The position numbers and the translations under genes were made by a program. A DNA stretch of 64,000 nucleotides from DASSUW01 sp963792385 (GTDB lineage Bacteria > Actinomycetota > Thermoleophilia > Solirubrobacterales > Solirubrobacteraceae), in NCBI GenBank assembly GCA_963792385.1, contig CAWBVZ010000012.1, positions 248,001 to 312,000 of the forward strand, written 5' to 3'. Below, one piece after another: positions 42,720 through 52,555 of this stretch (positions within the stretch are counted from its first letter, which is position 1; every line of letters starts with the position of its first letter). The notes below the pieces were generated by a model. That model searched no databases. It was given only the letters and a program-made list of their open reading frames with translations, and was not told where the DNA came from.

Positions 42720-44728
42720 CGCGCGTCGCGGTGCTCGGCGGCGGGCCGGCCGGCATGGCCGCCGCGTACGAGCTGACCGCGACGGAGGCGCTGCGCGAGC
42801 GCTACGAGGTGACCGTCCACCTGCCCGGCCACCGGCTCGGCGGCAAGGGGGCGAGTGGGCGCGACCAGGAGCACTGCGACCGCATCCTCGAGCACGGCCT
42901 GCACATCTGGTTCGGCTTCTACGACAACGCGTTCGCTCTGATGCAGGACTGCTACCGCGAGCTCGGCCGGCCCGCCGACGCGCCGCTCGCCACCTGGCAA
43001 GCCGCCTTCAAGCCGTGCCACGACATCGTCATCTACGAGCACTGGGACGGCCGTTGGATCGCCCGTCGCTGCATCTTCCCGCCGAACCCGCTGCCGCCCG
43101 GCGATCCACGGATCGAGGACATCCTCGAGCGCGTGATCGGCTGGCTCACCGGCGAGTGGGGGCGGATCCACGCGGGTGGCGGGCTGCTCGCGAAGGCCGG
43201 GCACGAGGCGCTCGAGCTGGCCGGCAGGCTCGTCCGCGGGCTCGACCACCTGGGCGACGACGTGCTGCGTGAGCTCGGCCGCCTGCTGGGAGTCGCCCGC
43301 AACCTGCTGTGGGAGCACTACGTCGAGGAGCGCGTCGACGACGACGAGCTGCGCTTCTGGTTCCAGAACCTCGACATCGTCGCGGCCATCGTGCGCGGGA
43401 TCGGCGAGGACCGGCTGCTCGAGCGCGGCTGCGAGTCGATCGACGACGAGGAGTTCTCGGCCTGGCTCGCCCGCCACGGCGCGATGGAGATGACGCTCCG
43501 CTACTCGCCCGTGATCCGCGGCGTGTACGACAGCTCGTTCGCATACGAGGCGGGCGACAAGACGCGCCCGAACATGGCAGCGGGCACGGCGCTGCGCGAC
43601 TCGATCCGCACGCTGCTCTGCCACCGCGGCGCGTTCTTCTACAAGATGCAGGCGGGGATGGGCGACACCGTGTTCGGGCCGCTCTACGAGGTCCTGCGCG
43701 GCCGCGGCGTGCGCTTCGAGTTCTTCTCGTGCGTGACCGAGCTGCGCCCGGACGCCGACGGCACGGTGGTGGAGGAGATCGACGTCGTCAGCCAGGTCGA
43801 CATCCCCGCCGGCGAGTACCACCCGCTGTACAACGTGCTCGACCTGCCGTGCTGGCCGAACGAGCCACTGTGGGACCAGCTCAAGAATGGCAAGGAGCTG
43901 AGCAAGGACCCGCCGGACTTCGAGCACGTGGCCAACCCGCTCGGGCGCAAGCCGACCACGCTGCGCCGCGGCGAGCACTTCGACGAGGTCGTACTCGCCT
44001 TCCCGCCCGACGTCCAGCGCACCGTGTGTGCGCCCCTGCTCGGCCCGGACCCCGCGTACGCCGCGATGCTCGACGCCACGAAGACCGTGGTCACGCAGGC
44101 GTTCCAGCTGTGGTTCACCGAGGACCTCCACGACGGGCTGCGCTGGCACTACGGCGACGACTCGATCTGCGGCTCGTTCGTCGAGCCGCTCGACACCTGG
44201 TGCTCGATGTCGCAGCTGATTCCGCGCGAGACGTTCCCGCCGGGCACCGTCGGCGCGATGGTCTATTGCTGCGGCGTGATGCCGGACAACCGGATCAAGG
44301 ACTGGACGCAGGCCGACGAGCTGGCAAAGCAGGACACGCGGCGCTTCCTGGCCGACGACGCGACAACGCTGTGGCCGGGGGCGGCGCTCCCGGACGGCGC
44401 ACTCGACTGGTCGGTGCTCGTCGACCTCGAGGGCCGCACCGGGCCGGAGCGGCTCGACGCGCAGTACTGGCGCGCGAACCCGCAGCCGGAGGAGCGCTAC
44501 GTGCTCAGCGTGGCGGGCTCGATCAAGCCGCGGCTGTGGCCCGACGGCTCGCACTTCAAGAACCTCGCGCTGGCGGGCGACTGGACCCGCAGCGGGCTCG
44601 ACGCCGGCTGCATCGAGGGCTCGGTGACCTCGGGCAAGCTCGCCGCGCGCGCGCTCAGCGGCGAATCGCGCGACATCGACGGCGTCGGCGGCTGGCTGAA
44701 CGCCGACCCTGAGCGGTCGACGATCTGA
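42716..44728 (+). CDS. Large FAD-dependent oxidoreductase (phytoene-desaturase-like)
   Basis: 670 residues from ATG 42716. N-terminal dinucleotide-binding VAVLGGGPAGMAAAYEL, then RLGGKGASGRD (the second FAD contact as in amine oxidase/carotenoid desaturases) and a C-terminal FAD motif with NLALAGDWTRSGLDAGCIEGSV. A roughly 150-residue insert (about 130-270), mostly helical, is larger than in typical carotenoid desaturases. Soluble; no membrane segment. Substrate unknown. The C-terminal region near SIKPRLWPDGSHFKNLALAGDW resembles those desaturases closely. Coupled to the VOC gene. Confidence 0.85.
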   Translation: MTRVAVLGGGPAGMAAAYELTATEALRERYEVTVHLPGHRLGGKGASGRDQEHCDRILEHGLHIWFGFYDNAFALMQDCYRELGRPADAPLATWQAAFKPCHDIVIYEHWDGRWIARRCIFPPNPLPPGDPRIEDILERVIGWLTGEWGRIHAGGGLLAKAGHEALELAGRLVRGLDHLGDDVLRELGRLLGVARNLLWEHYVEERVDDDELRFWFQNLDIVAAIVRGIGEDRLLERGCESIDDEEFSAWLARHGAMEMTLRYSPVIRGVYDSSFAYEAGDKTRPNMAAGTALRDSIRTLLCHRGAFFYKMQAGMGDTVFGPLYEVLRGRGVRFEFFSCVTELRPDADGTVVEEIDVVSQVDIPAGEYHPLYNVLDLPCWPNEPLWDQLKNGKELSKDPPDFEHVANPLGRKPTTLRRGEHFDEVVLAFPPDVQRTVCAPLLGPDPAYAAMLDATKTVVTQAFQLWFTEDLHDGLRWHYGDDSICGSFVEPLDTWCSMSQLIPRETFPPGTVGAMVYCCGVMPDNRIKDWTQADELAKQDTRRFLADDATTLWPGAALPDGALDWSVLVDLEGRTGPERLDAQYWRANPQPEERYVLSVAGSIKPRLWPDGSHFKNLALAGDWTRSGLDAGCIEGSVTSGKLAARALSGESRDIDGVGGWLNADPERSTI

Positions 44729-44762
44729 AGTCGCCGCTCCCGCGTGGGATACTCCGCTGCAG

Positions 44763-47700
44763 GTGAGCGAGGTCAGCATCGCACTGACCGAGCCGATCTC
44801 GATCGACGGTGAAGGAACGCGCGTCGAGGGTCGCGCAATGGGCGGCGGTCGCGTCAGGCTCGCCTTCGCAGCGCTCGTGCTCGAGCGCCGTCGGGCGCTG
44901 CCGCGCGACGAGCTGGCCGAGGTGCTGTGGGGCGAGCAGCTCCCGCCCTCGTGGGAGTCCTCGCTACCCGAGGTGCTGAGCCGGGTCCGGGCCGCGCTCC
45001 CCAGCGGTGAGGTCGTCTACGAGTCCGGCTGCTACCGGTTCCGCGCGGACGGTCCGGTGACGGTCGACGTCGAGGAGGCCGCGGCGGCCGCCGACCGCGC
45101 CCAGGCGCTCGTCGGCGACGATCCCGCGGCGGCCGCGGATGCGGCGGTGAGCGCGATCGCGATCGCGGAGCGGCCGCTGCTCCCGAAGGCGACCGGCCGC
45201 TGGGCGGATGAGCGTCGCGAGGATCTCCGCGATGTGCAGCTGCGTGCGCTCGAGGCGCTCTCGGCCGCGCGGCTGGCGCTCGGCGAGAACCGCGCGGCCG
45301 TCGCCGCGGCACAGGCCGCCTCCGCCCTTGAGCCGCTGCGCGAGTCGGCCCACGTCGCGCTGCTCGCCGCGGTCGCGGCCGGCGGCGACCGCGCGCGGGC
45401 GATCGAGCTGCACGAGGCGTTCCGGCGCCGGCTCGGGGACGAGCTGGGCATGCCTCCGTCGCCGGAGACGCGAGCCGCCTACCAGCGGATCCTCGAGGAC
45501 GAGGCGCCCGCGCCCGCGCCACCGGCCGCACCGCCCGGCCCCGCCGAGGCGGTGCGCGCGGTCCGCACGATCCTGTTCTGCGACCTCGTCGGCTCGACCG
45601 AGACGGTGGTCGCGGTCGGCGACCGCCGCTGGCGCGAGCTGCTGGACCGCAACACCGCGCTCGTGCGTGCCCATGCCGCCGAGCACGGCCTCCAGGTCGT
45701 GCAGATCATGGGCGACGGCGCGATGCTGCTCGCCGAGACGCCCGGCGCCGCGATCACCGCTGCGCGGGCGCTGGCGTCGGCCGTTCCCGGCGAGATCGGG
45801 CTCGCGATGCGGGCCGGGGTGCACACCGGCGAGTGCGAGCTGCGCGACGACGAGGTCGCCGGCGTGGCAATCCACATCGGCGCCCGGATCACCGACCTCG
45901 CCGGCCCGGGCGAGGTCCTGGTGTCCTCGACCGTGCGGGAACTGGCGGCCGGCGGCCTGTTCGGGTTCGAGGACCGCGGCCTCCACGCCCTCCGCGGCGT
46001 GCCGGGCACGTGGCGGCTGTACGCAGCGGGCGACCCGACGGCAGGCGAGCTGGGGCCGGATGCGCTGCGGCTCGCGCAGGCGCCCGCCGCCCTGCCGCCG
46101 CGGCTCGCGATCGAGCCGCCGACCGCCTACGTCGGACGCCGCGAGCCGCGCACCGCCGCCACGCGGGCGTGGTCGGCCGTGCGCGACGGTCGCCGCCAGA
46201 TCGTCCTCCTGTCGGGCGAGCCCGGGATCGGCAAGACCCGCCTCGCTCGCGAGCTGGCGCTGACTGCGGCGCACGACGGCGCGCTCGTGCTCTACGGAGC
46301 GTGCGAGCCCGGCGCAGGCGACGCGTACGGCCCGATCGCTCAGGCGCTCCGCGACCTCGTCGAGGACGCGCCCGAGGAGCTGCTGCGCGCGCACGTCGCC
46401 AGCCACGGCAACGGGCTCGCCCGGCTCGTGCCGGCGCTCGCGTCGCGCCTGCCCGACGTCGACCCCGCCCCGCCGGGCGATCCCGAGACCGAGCGCTTCC
46501 AGCTGCTGGCCGCGATCGCCGGTCTGCTCGTCGACGCCGCGCTCGCGCGCCCGCTCGTGCTCGTCCTCGACGACCTGCACTGGGCCGACGGGCCGACGCT
46601 GGCCGCGATCCGCCACCTCGTCGCCGGCGCCGCGCCCGGCCCGTATCTGCTCGTGGCGACCTACCGCCAGACCGAGCTGCAGGGGGCGGAAGGGCTCCAG
46701 GACCTGCTCTCCACGCTCAGCCGCGAGGGCGACCTGACGCGGATCGCGCTCGACGGGCTCGAGCGCGACGACGTCGCGGCGCTGATGGAGGCATCCGCCG
46801 GCCACGCACTCGACGCCGACGGTCGCGACCTCGCGGAGCGCGTGCACCACGACACCGACGGCAACCCGTTCTTCGTCGTCGAGCTGCTGCGCTCGCTGAC
46901 CGAGTCGGGCGCCGTGCGCCGGCGCGAGGACGGGCGCTACGAGGTCGCGCTCGCGCTCGGCGCGATCGAGCCGCCGGTCGGCGTGCGCGAGGTCGTCGCC
47001 GGGCGCGTCGACCAGCTCGGCGAGCGCTCCGCCCGCGCGCTCGCCGTCGGCGCGGTGATCGGCCGCGACTTCGCGCTCGGCCTGCTCGCCACGGTCAGCG
47101 AGGAGAGCGAGGACGACCTCGTCGACCTGCTCGACACGGCGGTCGCGCGCGGCATCGTCGTCGAGGTGCCCGGCGCTGCGGACCACTACCGGTTCGCCCA
47201 CGCGCTGGTCGTGCAGGCGCTGACGGACCGGCTGTCTCGTGCGCGCCGCACGCGGCTGCACCGGCGCGTCGCCGAGGCGCTGGAGGCCGCCGACGGGCCG
47301 ATCGCCGAAATCGCCGCCCACTACCTTGCGGCCGGGCCGGCAGCCGACGCGGCGCGCGTGCTGCAGTCGGTGCAGCTGGCCGGCCGCGCGGCGCTCGATG
47401 GCTTCGCGCCCGACGAGGCGGCACGCTGGTTCGACCGCGCGGCGGAGCTCGTCGGCAGCGAGGACTCGGACGAGCGGCTCGAAGTCCTGATCGGTCTCGG
47501 CGAGGCGCAGCAGCGGGCGGGCGATGCCACGTTCCGCGAGACCCTGCTGGCGGCCAGCCGGCTCGCGCTCGAGCGCGGCGACGTCGACCGGCTCGGCGGC
47601 GGCGGTGCTCGCCAACGGGCGCGGGCGGTTCGCGAAGGCGGGCTCGGTCGACGACGAGCGGATCGAGCTGCTCGAGGCGACGATCGCACGGCTCGGGCCC

Positions 47701-48858
47701 GAGGATCCGCGGCGCGCCATCGCGCTCGCGCTGCTGGCCACGGAACGCACGTGGGACGGCGACGTCGAGCCGCGCATCGCGCTCACCGACGAGGCGCTGA
47801 CGATCGCGCGCGCGTCCGGCGACCCGGTGGCGCTCGCCCAGGTGCTGGCGCTGCGCTTCACGGCGATCTGGGCGCCGTGGACGCTGCCCGAGCGGCTCGC
47901 CGACGGCGCCGAGCTGGAGGCGATCGGGGAGCTGCTCGGTGACCCGACGCTGCGTTTCTGGGCGGCCGTCTGGCACGGGATCGCCCGCGGTGAGACGAAC
48001 GACGCGGCCGGCGTCGAGCGTTGCCAGGAACGCCAGCGCGAGATGGCCGCGCGCTGCCACCAGCCGATGTTCGACATGATCCGGATGTTCCAGGAGGGCT
48101 GGTGGGCGCTCGTGCGCGGCGAGCTCGCGGAGGCCGAGCGGCTCGCCGGCGAGGGCCTGTTGACCGGCACCGCGGCGGGCGAGCCGGACGTGCAGAGCTA
48201 CTACGCCACGCTGCTCGTCACGATCCGCGTCGAGCAGGGGCGCCTCGGCGAGATGGTCGAGGTCCTCGACGCCGGTGTGCAGGCGTTCCCGGGCGTCGCG
48301 CTGCTGCGCGCGCAGCTCGCGCTCGCGCGCGTCGAGCGCGGCGACACGGCGGGCGGGCGGGCGCTGCTCGACGCCGAAGGGGCGGACGAGTTCCGCTCAC
48401 CGCCGATCGAGCCGACCACGCTCGCCACCCTGGCGACGTGGGCTGAGACGGCGGCCCGGCTCGGCGCCGCCGAGCACGCCGATCCACTGCTGCGCTGGAT
48501 CGATCCCTGCCGCGGCGAGCACATCATCCAGGCGACCGCGACGTTCGGCTCCGCCGGGCGCTACGCGGCGCGGCTGCACGCGCTGCTCGGGCGGCTCGAC
48601 GAGGCCGACGAGCGGTTCACGGCGGCGACGGCGGACCTCGACGCGCTCGGGGCGCGCGCCTTCGCCGCACGCGCCCGTGCCGAGCACGCGCAGTTGCTCG
48701 TTCGCCGCGACACCGGCGACGACCGCGAGCGCGCCCGCGCGCTCGCGCTGGCCGCCGCGGAGACCGCGCGGGCGAGCGGCTACGAACCGGTCGCGACGCT
48801 CGCCGACGAGGTGCTGGCCGCGCTCGAGGGCGGCCCGGTCACCGTCAGCGCCGGTTAG
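44763..48858 (+). CDS. SARP/BTAD - nucleotide cyclase - ATPase - TPR regulator (one-base frameshift)
   Basis: Domains in order: winged-helix plus BTAD (about 1-255, as in SARP/AfsR), class III nucleotide cyclase (about 262-420; FCDLVGST with metal Asp, GDGAML, RAGVHTGE), AAA/STAND ATPase (about 455-800; GEPGIGKTR, LVLVLDDLHWAD), then long TPR-type helices. At about 47592-47610 (ctcggcggcggcgg) one extra G moves the frame: RLG in the first frame should continue as AAAVLANGRGRFAKAG in the next, which runs to TAG at 48858. Without the extra base it is about 1,365 residues. Metal Asp (DLVGST), GDG and histidine-rich VAIHIG motifs suggest the cyclase could be active. Signal unknown. Confidence 0.85.
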
Positions 48859-48915
48859 GGCGCCCGAACAGGGGTCAGACCCCTGTTCGGGCGCCCTAAC
48901 AGGGGTCTGACCCCT
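48854..48915. repeat. Near-perfect long palindrome spanning two stop codons
   Basis: A 47-base perfect palindrome: 23-bp arms at 48854-48876 and 48878-48900 around one A. It is followed at once by aggggtctgacccct (48901-48915), itself a palindrome that repeats the innermost bases. The whole structure fills the gap between convergent genes and includes the first gene's TAG and the second's CTA. Probably a bidirectional terminator or a repeat element. Such a long exact arm would form a cruciform or block polymerase. Confidence 0.8.
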
Positions 48916-49894
48916 ACCAGCGGTCGTGCACGTGCGGCCGGATGCGGCGGTCGTAGACCTCCTGCACCGCCGTCCGTTGCTCGTCCGTGAGCGGCGCCAG
49001 GTCGGCGGCGGCGGCGTTGCCGCGCGCCTGCTCGGCGTTGCGGGCGCCCGGGATCACGGTCGTCACGCCAGGCTGGTCGATGATCCAGCGCAGCGCGAAC
49101 TGGGTCATCGCCACGTCCTGCGGAATCACTTCCCGTAGCTCGCCGACGGCCTCCAGGCCGACGTCGAACGGGACGCCGGAGAAGGTCTCGCCGACGTCGA
49201 ACGCCTCGCCGGCGCGGTTGAACGTGCGGTGGTCGTCGCTCGCGAACTTCGTGTGCTCGTCGTACTTGCCGCTCAGAAGCCCCGAGGCGAGTGGCACGCG
49301 GGCGATGATGCCGACGCCGGCCGCGCGGGCGGCTGGCAGGACGCGCTCGAGCGGCTTCAGGCGGAACGCGTTGAGGATGATCTGCACGCTCGCCACGGCC
49401 GGCCGCGCGATCGCCGCCAGCGCCTCGTCGCACGTCTCGACCGACACTCCGTAGTTGCGGAAGCGGCCCTCTGCGACGAGCTCGTCGAGCGCGTCGAAGA
49501 CGGCGTCGTCGCTGTAGACGGCCGTGGGCGGGCAGTGGAGCTGTACGAGGTCGAGCGTGTCCACGCCGAGGTTCTCGCGCGAGCGGTCGTTCCAGGCGCG
49601 GAAGTTCTCCAGCGTGTAGTTCTCCGGGCGCTGCTCCACGCGGCGGCCCATCTTCGTCGCCACGAACAGGTCCTCGCCGCGCTCGGCCAGGAACCGGCCT
49701 ACGAGCCGCTCGCTGCGGCCGTCGCCGTAGACGTCGGCGGTGTCGATGCACGTCACGCCCGCGTCGACCGCCGCGCGCAGCACGTTGAGCGCGTCGTCCT
49801 CGGTCACCGCGCCCCAGTCGCCCCCGAGCTGCCACGCGCCCAGGCTGACGACGCCGACCTGCCTGCCCGTGCGGCCAAGGATGCGCTGCTCCAT
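48914..49894 (-). CDS. Aldo/keto reductase
   Basis: 326 residues. Catalytic tetrad: Asp in IDTADVYG, Tyr in the same segment, Lys in ATKMGRRV, His in VQLHCPP; NADPH-binding end includes VTTVIPGARNAEQARGN. It reduces aldehydes or ketones with NADPH; substrate is unknown. No neighbour fixes its role: the dioxygenase gene follows 12 bp upstream on the same strand, so the two may be cotranscribed. Confidence 0.93.
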   Translation of the reverse strand: MEQRILGRTGRQVGVVSLGAWQLGGDWGAVTEDDALNVLRAAVDAGVTCIDTADVYGDGRSERLVGRFLAERGEDLFVATKMGRRVEQRPENYTLENFRAWNDRSRENLGVDTLDLVQLHCPPTAVYSDDAVFDALDELVAEGRFRNYGVSVETCDEALAAIARPAVASVQIILNAFRLKPLERVLPAARAAGVGIIARVPLASGLLSGKYDEHTKFASDDHRTFNRAGEAFDVGETFSGVPFDVGLEAVGELREVIPQDVAMTQFALRWIIDQPGVTTVIPGARNAEQARGNAAAADLAPLTDEQRTAVQEVYDRRIRPHVHDRW

Positions 49895-49905
49895 GGCCGG
49901 CGAGA

Positions 49906-50799
49906 CTAGCGAGGGTTGGTGACCGGCGTCAGCGACCGCTCCAGCCGCTCGCGCAGGTGCTCGTGCTGCGGTGGCAGGACGAGCGTGTGACCGAGCTGGT
50001 CGGCGGGCTCGTCGACGGCGAAGCCGGGAGAGAGCGTGGCGATCTCGAACAGCACGCCGCTCGGCTCGCGGAAGTAGATCGAGTGGAAGTACGTGCGATC
50101 GATGATCGGCGTCGGCTGCGCGCCGCCCTCGCGCGCGGCCTCGCCCCAGGCGGCGTGGTCCTCGTCGCGCGAGGCCCAGGCGACGTGGTGGACGGTGCCG
50201 GCGCCCTGGAAGCCGCGCTCGCCGGGCGCGGCATCGTACGTGTACGTGCCGCGGCGCTCCTCGCCGGCGACCACGCCGTCCGCGTCGAAGCCGAGCCGGT
50301 CGAGCAGCGGCCGCGAGCGGTCGGGGTCGAGCGCGTACGCGCGCACGCCGTCGAACCCCTGGAGCGCGTGCTCGACGGGGATGTCGGCAGCCTCGGCGAC
50401 CAGCGGCGGATCGGCCACGTCGGCCTTCACGATCTCGATCCCGATGCCTTCCGGGTCGGTGGAGCGCAGGCCGGCGTCGGTGCGCTCGACCGGGCGGCCG
50501 GCGTGCTCGAGTCGCGCGGCCCAGAAGTCGAGCGCCGCGTCACCCGCGGCGCGCCAGACGACGGTGTGGACCATGCCTGCGCCGTGCCGCCCGGGCACCG
50601 CGCCCGGGAACTCGAAGAACGTCATGATCGATCCGGGCGCGCCCTGCTCGTCGCCGTAGTAGAGGTGGTAGACGTCGGGGGCGTCGTAGTTGACCGTCTT
50701 CTTGACGAACCGCAGGCCGAGCGTGCTCGCATAGAAGTCGACGTTGCGGGGTGCGTCGGCGGTGATCGCGGTGATGTGGTGGAGCCCTTCGAGGCGCAT
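49906..50799 (-). CDS. VOC-fold ring-cleaving dioxygenase, MhqO-like
   Basis: 297 residues with two VOC modules. First module begins LEGLHHITAITADAPRNVDFY; second carries the metal ligands His in TVHHVAWASRDEDHAAW and Glu in LFEIATL, plus DRTYFHSIYFREPSG, the family's conserved segment. Bacillus MhqA/E/O proteins of this family degrade quinones and are controlled by the MarR-type MhqR. Here a MarR regulator is divergent, the same arrangement. Gene order suggests response to quinone or phenolic stress, an inference. Confidence 0.88.
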   Translation of the reverse strand: MRLEGLHHITAITADAPRNVDFYASTLGLRFVKKTVNYDAPDVYHLYYGDEQGAPGSIMTFFEFPGAVPGRHGAGMVHTVVWRAAGDAALDFWAARLEHAGRPVERTDAGLRSTDPEGIGIEIVKADVADPPLVAEAADIPVEHALQGFDGVRAYALDPDRSRPLLDRLGFDADGVVAGEERRGTYTYDAAPGERGFQGAGTVHHVAWASRDEDHAAWGEAAREGGAQPTPIIDRTYFHSIYFREPSGVLFEIATLSPGFAVDEPADQLGHTLVLPPQHEHLRERLERSLTPVTNPR

Positions 50800-50818
50800 C
50801 GCAGCATCGTAGCCGACG

Positions 50819-50832
50819 GTTGCTCGCGCAAC
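50819..50832. promoter_or_regulatory. Candidate MarR operator gttgc-tcgc-gcaac
   Basis: A 14-bp palindrome with 5-bp arms in the 59-bp gap between the divergent dioxygenase and MarR genes. MarR proteins typically bind palindromes of 12-20 bp overlapping their divergent promoters. Short, and not checked against a known consensus. Confidence 0.3.
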
Positions 50833-50858
50833 GACCTGCTCGCTAGGCTGTTCCCCCG

Positions 50859-51344
50859 ATGGCGTCGATGTCCGACCTCGCGATCCAAGAACTCAGCACG
50901 GAGGAGCTCGGTGCCTGGCGCGGTTTGCTGCGCGTCCACAGCGCGCTCGTGAAGGCGCTCGACGCCGAGCTGCTCGAGGGCCACGACCTGCCGCTCACCT
51001 CGTACGAGGTGCTGATCAACCTCCAGGCCGCGCCTGACAAACGGCGCCGGATGGCCGAGCTGGCTGACGGCGTGCTGCTCTCGCGCTCGGGCATGACACG
51101 GCTCGTCGACCGGCTCGAGAAGGAAGGGCTGCTGGTGCGCGACCCCTGCGTGTCCGACGGTCGCGGCACGTTCGCGGTGCTGACCGACAAGGGCGAGGCG
51201 CTGCTCAGCGAGGCGCGCCGGACGCACCTCGACGGGGTCCGCGAGCGTTTCCTCACGCACTTCGAGCGCGACGAGCTGGTGCAGCTTGCGACGCTCTGGA
51301 ATCGGGTCGTCCCGGGCGCTGCAGCACTTGGTCCCAGCGACTGA
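50859..51344 (+). CDS. MarR-family transcriptional regulator
   Basis: 161 residues. Winged helix-turn-helix at about 45-115: PLTSYEVLINL, RMAELADGVLLSRSGMTRLVDRLEKEGLL (recognition helix and wing), VRDPCVSDGRGTFAVLTDKGEAL. Cys at about 103 lies in the wing, a place where quinone-sensing MarR proteins sometimes carry a redox Cys, though that is speculative. Divergent from the dioxygenase gene and closed by tgt, which starts 3 bp after the stop. Confidence 0.93.
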   Translation: MASMSDLAIQELSTEELGAWRGLLRVHSALVKALDAELLEGHDLPLTSYEVLINLQAAPDKRRRMAELADGVLLSRSGMTRLVDRLEKEGLLVRDPCVSDGRGTFAVLTDKGEALLSEARRTHLDGVRERFLTHFERDELVQLATLWNRVVPGAAALGPSD

Positions 51345-51347
51345 GAG

Positions 51348-52548
51348 ATGTTCGAGATTCGCACCCGCGACGCCGGCTCGCGTGCCCGCACCGGCACGCT
51401 GAAGCTCGCCCACGGCGACGTCCGCACGCCGGCCTTCGTCCCGCTCGCGACGAAGGCGGTCGTGAAGACGCTCGAGGTGCGCGAGGCGGCCGAGCTGGGG
51501 TTCGACATGGTGCTCGGGAACACGTTCCACCTGTTCCTGACGCCCGGCCATGAGCTGATCGCGCAGCTCGGCGGCCTGCACCGGTTCATGGCGCTGGGAC
51601 CGGCCCGTGATCACCGACTCGGGCGGCTTCCAGGTGTTCTCGATGGGTCACGGCGCGGTCGCCGACGAGATCAAGGGCCGGGCGGCGCAGAGCAGCACGA
51701 CCGAGCGGGCCGGCGCGACGCTGAGGATCACCGAGGACGGCGTGACGTTCCGCTCCTACCTCGACGGCTCGGAGACGTTCATGGGCCCGGAGACCTCGAT
51801 GGAGGTCCAGGCCGCGCTCGGGTCCGACATCGCGCTCGTCTTCGATGAGTGCACGCCGTTCCACGGCGGCCGCGACTACACCGCTCGCTCGACCGAGCGC
51901 ACGCACCGCTGGCTCGACCGCTGCCTCGCGTGGCATGCCGAGCACGGGCCGGAGGGGCAGGTGGTCTACGGGATCGTCCAGGGCGGCGTGGAGGAGGACC
52001 TGCGGCGCGCGTCCGCGCAGGAGGTCGCGGCGCGGCCGGTCGCGGGCATCGCGATCGGCGGCACGCTCGGCGAGGACAAGGACCAGATGTTCGAGGTCGT
52101 CGACTGGGCGATCTCCGAGCTCGACTTCGAGCGGCCGCGCCACCTGCTCGGGATCGGCGAGATCGACGACCTCGTGCGCGGCGTCGAGCTCGGCATCGAC
52201 ACGTTCGACTGCGCGATGCCGACCCGCATCGGCCGCCACGGGATGGCGATCGTGCCCGACCCGGAGCACCGCTGGCGCGTCGACCTGGCCAAGGGGCGCT
52301 TCCGCGGCGCCGACGAGCCGCTGCTCGACGGCTGCCCGTGCCCGGCCTGCGCCCACGGCTACACCCGCGCGTACGTGCACTATCTGCTGAAGGCGCACGA
52401 GCAGACGGCGCAGCGCCTGCTCACGATCCACAACCTCGCCTACGTGCAGCAGCTGATGGCGGCACTGCGGGACGCGATCGACGCCGGGCGGCTGCCCGAG
52501 GCGGCCGCGGCGATTTGGGGCGGCGCCGCTCCGTGGGAGCTGGCGTAG
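51348..52548 (+). CDS. tgt: Queuine tRNA-ribosyltransferase (one-base frameshift)
   Basis: The first 75 residues (to about 51590) read FEIRTRDAGSRARTGTL, PAFVPLATKAVVKTL and GNTFHLFLTPG, all Tgt. In the same frame the next residues are unrelated; one base later the frame gives VITDSGGFQVFSMGH with the catalytic Asp, then DECTPFHGGRDY, VYGIVQGGVEEDLRR and the zinc site CPCPAC plus His. Thus one extra base lies near 51590-51598 (atggcgctgggaccgg); the natural text would be M-(A or G)-W-D-R-P. The repaired protein is about 399 residues, normal size. Exchanges guanine 34 in Asn, Asp, His, Tyr tRNAs. Confidence 0.9.
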
Positions 52549-52555
52549 CCCGCTG

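Noticed and set aside
42716..44728. Carotenoid biosynthesis cluster
   Set aside because: The FAD enzyme is desaturase-like, but no phytoene synthase or cyclase genes are nearby.
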